Below are positions 12,601 through 24,900 of a stretch of DNA of 64,000 nucleotides, in pieces. The stretch is taken from contig NC_064005.1 in the NCBI RefSeq assembly GCF_932276165.1, forward strand, positions 2,728,001 through 2,792,000, written 5' to 3'. The notes below the pieces were generated by a model, which saw nothing but the letters and a program-made list of their open reading frames with translations, was not told the DNA's origin and did not search any database. The stretch is from Plutella xylostella (taxonomy: Eukaryota > Arthropoda > Insecta > Lepidoptera > Plutellidae). Made by a program: the position numbers and the translations under genes. The first letter of the stretch is position 1. The number at the start of each line of letters is the position of its first letter.

Positions 12601-15151
12601 CATTTACTTTGCATCGTCTTTAAAAGGCTTCCTGTGGTTATTCCGGGATTAAAAGTAACCGGGACAATTTGGACATAAAAAAAAAACACTCACTCACGCC
12701 TTGCACTAATGTACTCCCTTGCGGGGTAGGCAGAGGTGCATTGCTGCACCCACTTTTCGCCAGAGTGTATGTTAGTCCCAATGTAATAGGGGGCGGGCCT
12801 ATTGCCATTTTACGGGCACATCCAAGACCCGAGAACAAATATCTGTGTTTAAACAAATATCTGCCCCGGCCGGGAATCGAACCCGGGACCATCGGCTCAG
12901 TAGTCAGGGTCACTAACCACTACGCCGTTCGGTCGTCATCTTTCGACATCTCGACATCTTTTTAAAATTAGCGATTATTTATTTTTTAACAAACTAAAAA
13001 TAGTTTTACTGCTTTTCTATTGGTCCTAACAATGACCCATATCTCACTCTGTTAATATCGGAAATGTACAAGAGGCTACTCAGTACTCTTTTGTTCAAAA
13101 AATATTACAATAGTAAAAAGTCACGTAGCTAGTAAATACATTAGACATTATTGTATTGTATTGTTTAAAAAGTTCTCACCTGCAAAGCGCTGACGACCTC
13201 CGCGTCGTTAACCTCTGGGAAGTCGGAAACAAACTCCACTCGGTTCTCCTTTCTATTCCTATCGAACAGGTGTTCGTACATCGCGGCTATGGGGATCAGC
13301 TGGCGGGACATCTGCATCAGCCTGTATAAGTTTGGCTGCGGAAGGAGAAACGTTTTTTTATCGTACTCTAGATATTTAATGAGGAAAATTGTATCACAGA
13401 TCGAGGCGTGGCTAATTTTTTCTTTGTCGTGTGGAAAGTTCGTGTCAACAGTCGTGGGAGAAAGAAAAATCATGCTGTGTTATTTGTTAACGAGTTCAGT
13501 ACCTACAGTAGGTAATTATAAAATGGAAGGCGAGGTTCCGTATTGTTTGAGTGCAATTTATTTTAATTTTAAATAATGATCTAGGAAAGAAACATTTACA
13601 TTGGTTGAGTTTTATCACCTCATTTACATAAGCTAGTATATCCTGCCTTAATACCTAGATTAGAATCTAGCCGTAATAAGATTAAATAATTATTGCAATT
13701 AACATTGAACTTGCTTATTTAACTAAAAGCGAGGATACCAATCTCCTAGATTATTAATAATAATTAATACTTTCAGCAAATTCATTAACACCTTATATTG
13801 TATAATAATTAATTAAAACCAAATACTAAACAACTTCATAAACATATGCAGTTATGTAACTAATTATGCTACTGACCTTACTCAATGTCAAACATTTAGG
13901 AATTTAACTAAAAACTACTTTAAGGCTGACTTGTACCAAACATATTCAAATCTATAGCTTGCTTGCTTTGACAGTATAGTGAAAGAGAAAGGCAATAGAT
14001 TTAAATATGTTTATATGTTTGGTGCAAGTCACCCTAAATTCAATAAATTTTTAGTTTTTACTGATTAAAAATTACCTTAAATCCATGCAAGTCCTGTGCC
14101 AGCGTCGCCAAGTTGAGATCATGTATAATAACGAGCAGTCCTCCCGTGGTGCACATCACCATCTGCCGAGCGTCCGGAGTCAGCCGGCACCGCATCAGAC
14201 CAGACGCATGAAACACTCTTTGGTACACCAGATTATACTCCGTATAACTATTTATATCCCACGTGTATATACTGCCGTCCAGTCCTGATGTGACGAGGAG
14301 TTTGTCTTTGTGTGAGAACTCTATGTTTTTAACCCAATGTGAATGGCCGGCTAGAGACCGTATTTTCTTTTTTAAATTTCTTACATCCCACAGAGCTATG
14401 GTGGTGTCGTCGGAGCAAGTCGCGAACATGCGCCCGTCAAGGAATCTGTGGATAATACATAATACAGTCCATATTGTATTGGAAAAATACAAACATCATA
14501 TTCATCACTGACTACCATTATTATCTGATCTTCCTTTATACATAATGTCCAGTTTACTCATTACAAATGTACCTATACTGAAACTAATAAGGGAATCTTA
14601 TTTGAATGTAATTAGTTAATGTATACTCACTTCACACAGTTGACACAGTCTGAGTGGGCCCCATTCACTGAATAGATCCTCTGATGAGTCAAAGGATCAA
14701 ATATTTGTATGGACTTTTTCTCACAAGCTGCCACCAACAGGTTTCTAAAATCATAACATTATAATAATTAAACATTATGAATAAACCATTCAACCTTGCG
14801 AAAGGATGTTGAGTAAGGTTAGTTACACCTAAAATAGTAACTGCAATCAGGAAAATGTTTTATCCTGTTGCAATTTAGATCCTTTACTGAGCGTCAATGT
14901 CAAGGCCAAGACAGCAATAAGTGGGCTTACCCTTCCGGTGAAAATTCAAGGTTGAAGACTCCTCCAGTGGGCAGCGCCTGCGCCTGGTCGCAGTCCCAGG
15001 AGGCGATGGGCTTCATGCCGCAGTACAGGCTGCGCGCCATGGCGTCGCCCGCGCCCACCGCCGCCGGGAACCCGAGCTCCCGCCGGAGCAGCCGGTACGG
15101 GCTGAACGCGGAGTTCCTAGCCATAAACGGTGAATAACCCTTCGAACCCAT
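6140..15151 (-). CDS. DCAF10: DDB1- and CUL4-associated factor 10 (WD40 protein, 12 exons)
   Basis: Exons in transcript order: 15151-14931, 14744-14631, 14445-14076, 13335-13180, 12548-12489, 12072-11918, 11179-11003, 10577-10492, 10252-10109, 7479-7356, 6911-6774 and 6277-6140. Recognised by FATCSDDTTIALWDVRN, HSHWVKNIEFSHKDKLLVTS, DGSIYTWDINSYTE and MRCRLTPDARQMV, which match the DCAF10/WDR32 propeller. C-terminal blades are ELCYSADGRLVCSPFGRG and HQDIVVSSKFSP. Family role: substrate receptor that links targets to DDB1-CUL4 ubiquitin ligases. Exons 6 and 7 encode a low-complexity Pro/Arg/Ala linker. Phases agree at every junction except exon 6 to exon 7, where one nucleotide is unaccounted for (missed microexon, other splice site or assembly error near a run of eight C). 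Exons 6 and 7 have partial copies downstream. Intron 9 carries an antisense LINE. Confidence 0.88.
6948..7018 (-). repeat. SINE fragment in DCAF10 intron 10
   Basis: A short piece of the same SINE tail ('ctgtgggggtgtaagcacc', 'ctggctctctcgaatgg'), complement of the 61246-61575 family. Confidence 0.6.
7640..9870 (+). mobile_element. 5'-truncated Jockey/CR1-like LINE in DCAF10 intron 9
   Basis: The reverse transcriptase frame is open from about 7650 and has its first ATG at 7720; it stops at 9333 (537 residues from that ATG). It shows APGWDGIPN, YRPISLLTSISKILEK, FLDFAKAFDTV, GVPQGSVLGPTLFLLYIND and the catalytic FADDTA. The endonuclease half is missing, so the copy is 5'-truncated. The coding frame is free of stops, suggesting a fairly young copy. 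A CA-rich microsatellite lies in its 3' UTR at about 9420-9630 and the 3' end is near the AATAAATAAA at 9845-9856. I could not define a target-site duplication. It is antisense to DCAF10. Confidence 0.85.
9420..9630. repeat. CA-rich microsatellite
   Basis: Impure (CA)n/(ACAT)n tract in the LINE 3' region. Confidence 0.9.
10753..10987 (-). repeat. Two partial copies of DCAF10 exon 7 (tail plus donor)
   Basis: Copies of the 3' part of exon 7 occur at about 10952-10875 and 10828-10767 (minus strand). Each reproduces the tail encoding PVGPAGNNNVAVVGA and the donor context GCT|GTGAGTATTGTCACC, but lacks the exon start and acceptor. The parental exon is 11179-11003. They are tandem duplications of exon tail plus intron head and are not expected to be spliced in. 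Confidence 0.8.
11667..11733 (-). repeat. Partial copy of DCAF10 exon 6 (tail plus donor)
   Basis: On the minus strand this repeats the end of exon 6 (parent 12072-11918), including the AGACGCATGACAA end. It is followed by donor GTAAGTATT, a better match to consensus than the parental GTTAGTAGA. The 5' part and acceptor are missing. Just upstream on the same strand is a 12-bp-arm palindrome at about 11743-11770. Confidence 0.7.
12678..12945 (-). mobile_element. tRNA-derived SINE in DCAF10 intron 4
   Basis: On the minus strand the head carries a Pol III A-box-like word (GCGTAGTGGTTAGTG) and a B box (GGTTCGATTCC) about 30 bp later. A tRNA-unrelated body follows ('aatatttgtttaaacacaga', 'ggcaataggcccgcccccta'). 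The acceptor stem does not pair as in a functional tRNA, so this is a SINE, not a tRNA gene. Confidence 0.8.
13921..14037. mobile_element. Short inverted-repeat element (MITE) in DCAF10 intron 3
   Basis: About 115 bp with imperfect inverted ends ('aaggctgacttgtaccaaac' and the complement of 'gtttggtgcaagtcacccta'). The end sequence is a common lepidopteran MITE terminus. A related end occurs at about 25995-26010. Non-coding. Confidence 0.7.
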
Positions 15152-16440
15152 TGTGGCAGGACAACGAACTCACACAACGATTAAGTATTTAAATGCACCA
15201 CAAGAAATTAAGTACACAGCATGGTAGCGTAGTAAATGCTTTGCTCTAATTTATATATTCAGGCAATTTTGTCTACATTTTCCATTTAGTTTACGTAAAT
15301 AAAAATAGAATGAGAAGGAGGAAGTAAAATAAAATTCAATAATCACGAGCTGTCAAACTTTTGGATTGAATACGTTCCGTTCAATGCAAAAGTCTGCGGT
15401 AACAAAACATACGTTCCATTTTACTTTAGCTTTTATAGGAGCACCAAAAAGTTTGTGTAAAGTAGCCAAGGTCTTATAATTTTAGTTTATTTTCACGTAA
15501 AGTAAATATTATAAGTACACCTATATCGACCTATGATCAGTCTGCTTGGCTTCCGTACCCTCGAGAAAGTATGAAAACTATGAAAAGCGTCGTCGGTCGC
15601 TTCTACTTTACGGGGCGTCCGGTTCGATTCTTGTTGTATGTGCTTGAATGGGTGCTATTCTAGGAACAACAACGCTTCGATTTTATACCTACCCGTGTTT
15701 CCCGGGTTCGATCCCTGGGGAGCTCCTGGGGAGGGACTCCATGCACTCCATACAATCATGCGAAACAGCGGTAGATACCATGTCGATACCTACCCTTCTT
15801 GTTGTCTTCATCTAAAAATACCTACCCAACTAATACAACATGTCTTGAGCAATATAAGTAGGTACATGAAAAATTAAAACTTAGAAAATAAATCAAAACT
15901 TGCATTTATTAGAAACAAATAAGTACATTTATAACAATGTCTTCAATGTTCTTATAACATAACTCAGTAAACAATCTTTATCACAAAAAAACATAGAACC
16001 GCCCTCTTTTTTGTAGTCGGATAATCAACATGCATCTCTTATTATACTATGGAAATACTTAAGTAGATAGCTTACATTAAAATAAAATTGTTTCCTAATC
16101 CACTATCAAGAATCACAAAGTTCATGTCCTACCATACCATTTTAATTTAAAATCCCTATAGGTATTCATTTACAGATATTATTAAAATGTCATTGATAAT
16201 GCAGATCAAATAACTGCCCAAATTTTTCGTCAACTGTAGTTTAATCTTCAATACCTAACATCTTTGACTTTCCTATGACCATAAAATGAACTTAGATTAC
16301 ATTTTCAGAGTGAGATTCTTACAGTAAAGAATACTAAACTGAAAAAACTGATGGTAAATAATAAAACATAATTTTCTTGTGCTGGGAAATTTAAGCCACT
16401 AACCATTTTATGGAAAAAAATTAAATCAAAACATCAAAGA
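15152..16440. other. DCAF10-GLE1 intergenic region
   Basis: Holds the DCAF10 promoter/5' UTR (right of 15151) and the GLE1 3' UTR (left of 16441). Two B-box-like words (GGTTCGATTC near 15620, GGTTCGATCCC near 15705) hint at SINE remnants. I see no further gene. Confidence 0.5.
15905..15910 (-). other. Candidate GLE1 polyadenylation signal
   Basis: AATAAA on the minus strand, about 530 bp past the GLE1 stop. Other A/T-rich sites exist nearer, so usage is uncertain. Confidence 0.35.
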
Positions 16441-18423
16441 CTACCATGTGTTAGCTGGCAGCAGACCACTCGGTGGTGGGATGTGTCCTGTCTTCAACAC
16501 ATTCTGCAGGAAAACCTCTAATCGAGTCTTAGGTCCACCTTCGTCAATATTCTCCAAAATCTTCAGGTAATCAGTACTTATAACCTTAATTATTTTAGTG
16601 AATTGCCTGCCGTAACACTTTAGGAATTCTGATCCACAGACTGCAAAGAAATCGTGAATCAATGTAGCACTGATGTCCGGCTCTGGTCTCAAGTTGATGA
16701 ATGATGCTAGCCACTTCCAGCCATCTTTCAATCCATGTGGATTTGGTGCATTTACAAATCTGGGTGTTTGTGCAATCCAAATTGCACATTTAAGTCGAAA
16801 TATTCCTGACATCCTCTTGAGGAACTTGTCTTGCTTCTCCACAACACCCTCGTCATTGTAGGTGTAGCCCCGGGACATGTAGAACTCCTTGTCAGTTTGA
16901 CCTTGTTTCTGTGGCAAGAACATGGGCACTAAGTAGGGACATTCCCTATGGAAGTATGCCTCCAACAACTTGCCAAATTCTGGGAACTGTGCCAGCAGAG
17001 CCACAGTCACTGAGGCCAGCGGAAAGGCAGCCTCCGGGTTGCTGGACACCAGTAAATCTCCTTGTCTCACTATCTTTTTGGCAAGCAGGGCTGTCACATA
17101 AAACAAGCCTTGTGGGTGCTGAGTGGCCTGCACAAATATGTCCAGCACCTGTACTCTTTCTCCTCTCAACAATTTAGACAGTTTGTCATACTTATCCCTC
17201 ATGTGAGGACCACTCACAGATGAGACAGCATTCACTGGTGTGTTTACAGCCTTTTGGCAGTCAAATCTGAACTTCTTTAGATTTGTGTCTTCCAATAGAT
17301 CCTTGTAAAGGGTTTCATAGTGGACCAGAAATTGTTTTAGTTCCTCATAGTAACTGTAGTTTGTAGCGGAATAAAATGTTGGTTTAGTTGTTTTCTGAGT
17401 TTGCAGTGCAGCAGCCTTCTGTTTCTCTTGCTCCAGCAATGCCTCGGCCTCCTTGGCTTTCTGTTCTTCCAATTGAAGCTGCTTCTTGCGATTTTGTTCT
17501 TCTTCTTCCTTTTTCTTCATTAATTCAAGTTGTTTCAGTTCATCAATATCTTCTATTAATTTCTTCTTAACGTTTTCTATATTCATGGCAAGAATTTCAG
17601 CCTGTTTGACCTCCTTATCAGTGATTTGTCCAGTTTTACACATATCCAAGATGGAATTTATATTTCCCTTTACTGTGTTTAGTGAAACCATGTACTTTTC
17701 ACATACCTTCTTAGCACCAGGGTTGGATTGCAACAGATCATTTATTTCATTATAACAATAGCACACTTTAGTGTGACTGTCTGTGATAGCAGCAAACCTA
17801 GCAGTTGCTTTATTTTGTTCTTCTAATATCTGATTCATAGTTTCAATTGTTTGTTTATTTATAATTTGACTATTCTTCTCGTCCAATTTAGCCTTTTCTA
17901 ATACTGATAAATTATCATTTTCTTGTAATTCTTTTAGCATTTGTAGCTTACGGGCTCTTAATTCTTGTGTTTTCTTTTCACATTCTTGACTTTGCTTTTT
18001 CCAAAATGTTCTCATTGTTTCAGCTCTTTTGGCAATCATATTCTCGACCAAGTTTTTGAATAACAAATCTGATGCCTCTTGCATCTGTCTCTCATACTGT
18101 TTCATTTTGATTACATACCGTAGGTCTACTCCAAGTGTATCTTCATTTAGATTTTCTTTCACTTCGGTTTTCTTTGGTGGCGGGTTCACTAAAGTTGGGT
18201 CTTTATAAACTACTTCTTTCTTTACCGGACTATTCGGTCCTATTGTTACATCTTTGACGACGGAGCTGATTTCAGCAGCTTTGGTCAATGCAGTTATGCG
18301 AAGTTTGTCGAAATTCGAGAGTTCTTCACTGATGCTGCGGATGTCTACTTTCATTTTGTTGTTATTTCTGGGCATTCTACTACTTATAGTCCCAGACATC
18401 ATGAATGATGAACTCAAACTCAC
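16441..18423 (-). CDS. GLE1: mRNA export factor GLE1 (single open frame, 660 aa)
   Basis: One uninterrupted frame from ATG at 18423 to TAG at 16441. The N-terminal third is polar. Residues about 110-350 are rich in Lys/Glu/Gln with heptad-like spacing, a long coiled coil (ELRARKLQMLKELQ, KKKEEEEQNRKKQLQLEEQ). The C-terminal domain (about 370-640) shows MRDKYDKLSKLLRGERVQV, FPEFGKLLEAYFHRECPYLV, GLKDGWKWLASFINL, DISATLIHDFFAVCG and FTKIIKVISTDYLKILE, characteristic of the GLE1 HEAT-repeat domain. That domain binds inositol hexakisphosphate and activates the DEAD-box ATPase DDX19/Dbp5 at the nuclear pore. Length is near the family norm. Absence of introns in 1983 nt contrasts with the neighbours. 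The gene is divergent with POLE. Confidence 0.93.
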   Translation of the reverse strand: MSLSSSFMMSGTISSRMPRNNNKMKVDIRSISEELSNFDKLRITALTKAAEISSVVKDVTIGPNSPVKKEVVYKDPTLVNPPPKKTEVKENLNEDTLGVDLRYVIKMKQYERQMQEASDLLFKNLVENMIAKRAETMRTFWKKQSQECEKKTQELRARKLQMLKELQENDNLSVLEKAKLDEKNSQIINKQTIETMNQILEEQNKATARFAAITDSHTKVCYCYNEINDLLQSNPGAKKVCEKYMVSLNTVKGNINSILDMCKTGQITDKEVKQAEILAMNIENVKKKLIEDIDELKQLELMKKKEEEEQNRKKQLQLEEQKAKEAEALLEQEKQKAAALQTQKTTKPTFYSATNYSYYEELKQFLVHYETLYKDLLEDTNLKKFRFDCQKAVNTPVNAVSSVSGPHMRDKYDKLSKLLRGERVQVLDIFVQATQHPQGLFYVTALLAKKIVRQGDLLVSSNPEAAFPLASVTVALLAQFPEFGKLLEAYFHRECPYLVPMFLPQKQGQTDKEFYMSRGYTYNDEGVVEKQDKFLKRMSGIFRLKCAIWIAQTPRFVNAPNPHGLKDGWKWLASFINLRPEPDISATLIHDFFAVCGSEFLKCYGRQFTKIIKVISTDYLKILENIDEGGPKTRLEVFLQNVLKTGHIPPPSGLLPANTW

Positions 18424-18955
18424 TTTACAGGAGTTTTATTGGTGGTCCAATTTTAACGGATCCTTATAAATTGGAGGTATCAGTTGAAAAGTTGGACTTG
18501 AAAATAAATAACAATAACCTCAAATTTCGGCCTTCTGACAACTGACCACAAACTAGACAAAACAAACGATTATCTATGGTAATTATGGGAACACAGATTA
18601 ATCTTATATGAATGTATGTTCTAAGGTTTGTTAGGAGGTCCGTAGGTCACGGCGTACGTCAGCGGGTGGAGCAGGCGGAGCGCGGCGGCGGCACATAGGT
18701 CTATGAGTACCTATTATTTATTCAATGGTGCGGAATCTTGCCCGGCGGCGCCCGCTACACCCGATGGCGTCGCGTCGCGTCGTCGTGGACGCGGCCTTAC
18801 AAGTCATCTACTCTGTGAACTATTCACAGATTACGTAGACTCTATTTATTTCTTCACATTTTCGCGGCAAAATTCAGTATTTCACAAATTGACAGGTCAA
18901 GAAAAATATCAACAAATTTTGTGTTTCGGCCTATTTAATTTCGATTTATGCTACG
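18424..18955. promoter_or_regulatory. Divergent GLE1/POLE promoter interval
   Basis: The 532 bp between the two start codons must hold both promoters and 5' UTRs. It contains a GC-rich patch with CG-rich words (about 18650-18800: 'gcggagcgcggcggcggc', 'gatggcgtcgcgtcgcgtcg') in otherwise AT-rich DNA. No TATA box is evident on either strand. Confidence 0.5.
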
Positions 18956-21900
18956 ATGGTCTATCAAAATACAGGCAAATATAGAGCTGATAGAAATGAA
19001 TCGTCAAAAAAAGATGCTGGTACATCCTCAGGTCCAAGGTATGTGTATATTTTATGGTGTTAAAATTTTTTCTGTTTCATTTATACTAACCTAAACTTAT
19101 CATATTTTCAGGGAAGATTCATCTGAATCTCGAATAAGAAATGCTATGGAAAATGACAGAATTGATTTGAAATATGGATTCGAGCGAGTTCGCGATGCTA
19201 AAGAGAGGACGGGTTATTTGATTAACATGCATACGGTAGGTACCCCATAGTCAATCACATAAACAACCACTATTATAATGAAAAAAAAAACATGCCAAAT
19301 CCAAATCTCTGTTTCCATTGGGATGCCAAAGTGATTCCATATTTCACATCACAACACTCACTTTCTCCACAGGCGGAGGTCCTGGACGAAGACAAGCGGC
19401 TCGTAGCCGCCATGGACTACTACTTCATAGAGATGGACGGCTCCAGGTTCAAGGTGTCACTGACCTTCCAACCGTACTTCCTGCTGCATGCGCGCCGTGA
19501 GTGCCAGCAGGAGGTCATACAGTACTTGTCTAAGAAGTTTGCGGGCTCTATACACAAGATTGAAGTTATTGAGAAGGAGGATTTGGAGCTGGTTTGTATT
19601 AAACTCTAGTCTGTGTGTGTAAGTTCTAAATAATTGCCCAATCATAAGGGCTATTGTTGCATAAGGTCCAGAACCAGTTTAGCTGAATACCAAGATTGCA
19701 AACAAAGACACCTTCATATTGGCCCATCAGGTTTAAAGCTCCATGAAACTTGTATACATGCATTTTAAATCATCCCTATTCTAGACAAAGTCAATTTGCT
19801 TTAATAAAATATGTTTTCAGTTTCCATCACCTCCAAACTAAGGGCTTGTTAAAAATCTGCAAATATTCCCTAAAATGAATTCATTCTTAATTTCAGCTGA
19901 ACCACCTGTCAGGCCTCAAGCAGAGCTACATAAAGCTCTCATTCATGTCTCAGAACGACATGATGAAGGTCCGCAGAGAGATCCTCACCGCCGTCAACAA
20001 GAACAAGGAGAGAGAGAAGAAAGATGCCATCTATGCGGAGATGTTGACCAACGCGCTGACCAGTGCCGCAGCTATAGAACATGCGAAGAAAACCACAGAC
20101 CATATGGAGAATATTTTGGATATACGGTTTGTTTTCAATTAAATACATCGCCATGCAAACTTTGAGATATTGGTGAATAATCTCAAAGTTTGCATGGCGA
20201 TGTATTTAATGACTAACATTAAAGTCTTATGTATTCCAACTATAAATTAGAGTGTGTACTCACTTTAGAGCATGCCTTCAAATGAACACCTCAAAAATTA
20301 CTCTAGAAAAATCTAGTAACTATTCGAACTCACACTTACATGTACTCTTTTTACAGGGAACACGACGTCCCCTACCACGTAAGAGTATCAATAGACGTCG
20401 GCATATTCTGTGGCACATGGTACACAGTCAAAAGCCGAGGCACAGAAACCCCTATCTTCACCAAACGCGAGGACATACTTGAAAGACCCGACCCAATAGT
20501 CCTGGCCTTCGATATAGAAACCACTAAACTACCGCTAAAGTTCCCAGACTCCCAGACAGATCAGATCATGATGATCTCGTACATGATAGATGCACAAGGG
20601 TACCTGATTACGAATAGAGAGATCATTTCTGTGGATGTTGAGGATTTTGAGTACACACCCAAACCTGAGTTTGAAGGGTAAGTTTACGTCATAGGCATAA
20701 GTGATATTGATAACATCACAGTCTATATAAATTTGTGTACTTAACAATATATTTTATCTTTTCAGGAATTTCATAATATTTAATGAAGCAAACGAACTTG
20801 GGGTTATAAGGAAATTCTTTGAACACATAATGGATGTCAAGCCTCACATATTTGTCACCTACAACGGTAAGAAACATTATAATCTAATCATACTGTACCT
20901 ATACCTAACAACTGAATTAGCTTATCAGAATATTCAATTTGGCAACTTTACTGAACTTACACTTGTGGGTACAACAATATTATCCTAACTTAATATTTGA
21001 ATGAAATTTGGTATACATACGGTCTAGACCCTGGGAAAGAACATAGGCTACTTTTTATCCCGGAATTCCCACGGGCCAACCTTTTTAAGGCGAAGTGAAG
21101 CGCGCGGGAACAGCTAGTAAGTTATACGCAGTAAAAACCTACTTACCTACGACTATACTTACTTCACTTACGGAAACACTGGTTTTGTGGTAGTCGTTAC
21201 CAATGTTAAAGTGAGTTGCACACTTCCAGGCGACTTCTTCGACTGGCCGTTCGTGGAGGCGCGCGCGGCGATCCTCGGCGTGGACATGAAGCAGGAGATC
21301 GGGTTCAGCAAGCAGCCCGCGCGCGACGGCACCTACGCCTGCCGCGCCGCCATGCATATGGATTGTCTATGGTAAATTAGATTGGAATCTAAAGTGCCGG
21401 TCACAGTCGACCATAAAGCGCTCAGATATAAAAAATGCTAATGCATAATTATAAGTGCGATTGAAGAAACGAATCTTAAATGGCGGCTATGTGTAATAGC
21501 GCTTAGATACTAGACCGTTGGCGAAGTACACCGACTTTCGAGTAAGGAGGACAAATAGAGCTCGTAATATATGCCGTAGCGTCTTCAAATAAATTAACAT
21601 TCAGTAAATAAATAAACTAATTTAATTATACTTTTCTCGAATATTCCAGCTGGGTGAAGCGAGACTCGTACCTGCCCGTGGGGTCTCAGGGTCTGAAGGC
21701 GGTGGCGAAGGCGAAGCTGCGCTACGACCCCGTCGAGCTGGACCCCGAGGACATGTGCCGCATGGCCGCTGAGCAGCCGCAGGTACCACCCACATGCCGT
21801 GTTATTTATTAATGTGTGGCTTTTTAACCGGGAAGTCCTTGATATTAATATGAACGCAGCCTCTCCCAAAGAGCGCACCAATACAGGTTACTAACCATTA

Positions 21901-24900
21901 CTCAGTCTTCGGGTTTTTTATACAGCTACTACCTGTACATAAGATCGTCGTCGGTTGGGCGGTCGGGAGGCTTACACAATCGGTTCTTCGGCATAAAAAA
22001 ATATACATTGCCGGCCCACATTGCCGCTTCAGCTTGCAAATTTTATGTGCAACGTCGGTACTTTAATTATCTTCCCGTACGAAAAGCAATAAATACATAG
22101 CATGGACCTTTCGTACGTCTTCATTAAACTTATAACTACGTCCTATTCTTATTAAAGTACTGTTGTTATTCCAGGTCCTGTCGAACTACTCGGTGTCGGA
22201 CGCGGTGGCCACATACTACCTGTACATGAAGTACGTGCACCCGTTCATTTTCGCGCTCTGCACCATCATCCCGCTTGAGCCAGATGAGGTAACATATTTT
22301 AGACTTGCTGTAAGGCATCCACTATTATTTTCAAGTACCTACCAAGTAATATCACGCTTGTGCTTGTTGTGGTAATGGTAGGAGTTCTATCCCTGTATGC
22401 AGTCTAGGAAGAACACCTCTCTCTTCAATTGCCCCGAAAATCTGTAGAAAAATATGGAACGTAAAAATCGGCTGGCGGTGCGTAGTCGTCACGTGGCCGT
22501 CCCGCCACGCCCACTGTCTGCCCAGACTTTTATAGGCTGAAGCACACATTTTCAAGAACTGTTCCTGACATACCTACTTTTAAATATTGGATATTAAACT
22601 CCCCCCCCTCCCCCCTCCCCCCAGGTGCTCCGCAAAGGCTCAGGCACGCTCTGCGAGTGCCTGCTCATGGTGCAGGCGTTCCTCGCGCGCGTCGTGTTCC
22701 CCAACAAGCAGGCGGACGAGCTCAACAAGCTCACCGGCGACGGACACGTGCTGGACGCCGAGACCTACGTGGGCGGCCACGTCGAGGCGCTCGAGTCAGG
22801 TCAGATACATGGAGGGAATAGTGTGAAGCTTTCTAGCGAGGGCAGTGAGCTTCCGGGTGTCTAAATACGACAGACGGTGACGTGACGTCAGCGTGCCTCC
22901 AGGCTGCACACAGCGTCGTGATACCTTTGGCTCTACGCTCTATTAAACGTCTCATAGAATTCCATGTATTTACACCGCACACGTATTTACATCACACGCT
23001 GTTCCCGCGGTGTCTAAATACGAGGGAGGGTGACGTGACGTCAGCGTGCATCCGGGTGTCTAAATACCGGAACGGGGCGGTGACGTCAGGTCAGGGATGC
23101 ATGGAGGGAATAGTGTAGAGCTTTCTATAGCGAGGCCAGTGCTTCCGGGTGTCTAAATACCGGAACGGGACGGTGAAGTGACGTCAGCGTGCCTCCAGAA
23201 CGTCACACAGCGTCGTGATACATTACGCTCGACGCTCTGGTTAAATTCTCATATGGAATTCCATGTATTTACACCAGGAACAACGGCACGCTAGCGTCGC
23301 GTCGCCGTCTCATTACGGTACTTAGACACCCGGATATACTACCCACCCGGACCTAACTGGGTGTCATAAACCCTGATGGTATGTGGCGTCACTCTCCACT
23401 CATCACTCTCGGGCTCGGGCGCGCCCTGCGAGTGCCTGCTCATGGTGCAGGCGTTCCTCGCGCGCGTCGTGTTCCCCAACAAGCAGGCGGACGAGCTCAA
23501 CAAGCTCACCGGCGACGGACACGTGCTGGACGCCGAGACCTACGTGGGCGGCCACGTCGAGGCGCTCGAGTCAGGTCAGAGATACGTGGAGGGAATAGTG
23601 TGAAGCTTTGTAGCGAGGCCAGTGTGCTTCCGGGTGTTTAAATATGACATCCGGGTGTCTAAATACGACATCAGGGTGTCTAAATACGACATCCGGGTGT
23701 CTAAATACCGGAACGGGACGGCGATGTGACGTCAGTGTGCCGTCAGATGTATGAATAGATGGATTTCCATGCTAGACGTCACACAGCGTGGCGATACGTC
23801 ATGCTCGACCCACTATGTAACGTCGCATATGGAATAGCAGCGCGAGCGTCATGTCGTCCGTCTGAATCTATGGGGTGGAATTATAAAGCATGTTGACTTA
23901 GTGTCATAAACCCTGATAGTACGTGGTGTCACACTCCGCTCATCACTCTCGGGCTCGGGCGCGCCCTGCGAGTGCCTGCTCATGGTGCAGGCGTTCCTCG
24001 CGCGCGTCGTGTTCCCCAACAAGCAGGCGGACGAGCTCAACAAGCTCACCGGCGACGGACACGTGCTGGACGCCGAGACCTACGTGGGCGGCCACGTCGA
24101 GGCGCTCGAGTCAGGTCAGATACATGGAGAGACTAGTGTGAAGCTTTCTAGCGAGGCCAGTGTGCTTCCGGGTGTCTTAATACGACATCCGGGTGTCTAA
24201 ATACGACATCCGGGTTTCTAAATACGACATCCAGGTGTCTAAATACGACATCCGGGTTCCTAAATACGACATCCGGGTGTCTAAATACGACATCCGGGTG
24301 TCTGAATACGACATCTTGGTTTCTAAATACGACATCCGGGTGTCTAAATACGACATCCGGGTTTCTAAATACGCCATCCGGGTGTCTAAATACCAGGAAC
24401 GGGACGTCGATATGACGTCAGCGTGCATCCGGGTGTCTAAATACCGGAACGGGACGGCGATGTCACGTCAGTGTGCCGTCAGATGTATGAATAGATGGAT
24501 TTCCATGCTAGACGTCACACAGCGTCGCGATACGTCATGCTCGACCCACTATGTAACGTCGCATATGGAATAGCAGCGCTAGCGTCATGTCTTCCGTCCG
24601 AGTCTATGCAACGGAATTATAAAGCATAGTGTCATAAACCCTGATAGTATGTGGCGTCACTCTGCTCATCACTCTCGGGCTCGGGCGCGCCCTGCGAGTG
24701 CCTGCTCATGGTGCAGGCGTTCCTCGCGCGCGTCGTGTTCCCCAACAAGCAGGCGGACGAGCTCAACAAGCTCACCGGCGACGGACACGTGCTGGACGCC
24801 GAGACCTACGTGGGCGGCCACGTCGAGGCGCTCGAGTCAGGTCAGATACATGGGGAGAATAGTGTGAAGGTTTTGCGTGGCCAGTGTGCTTCCGGGTGTC

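Noticed and set aside
18703..18984. 93-residue upstream gene
   Set aside because: Overlaps the POLE start in another frame; the frame from ATG 18956 joins correctly to exon 2 and matches the polymerase N-terminus.
24193..24573. Repetitive VSKYDIR-type protein gene
   Set aside because: The frame is a by-product of a 21-bp minisatellite; it has no start context, splice structure or conservation argument.
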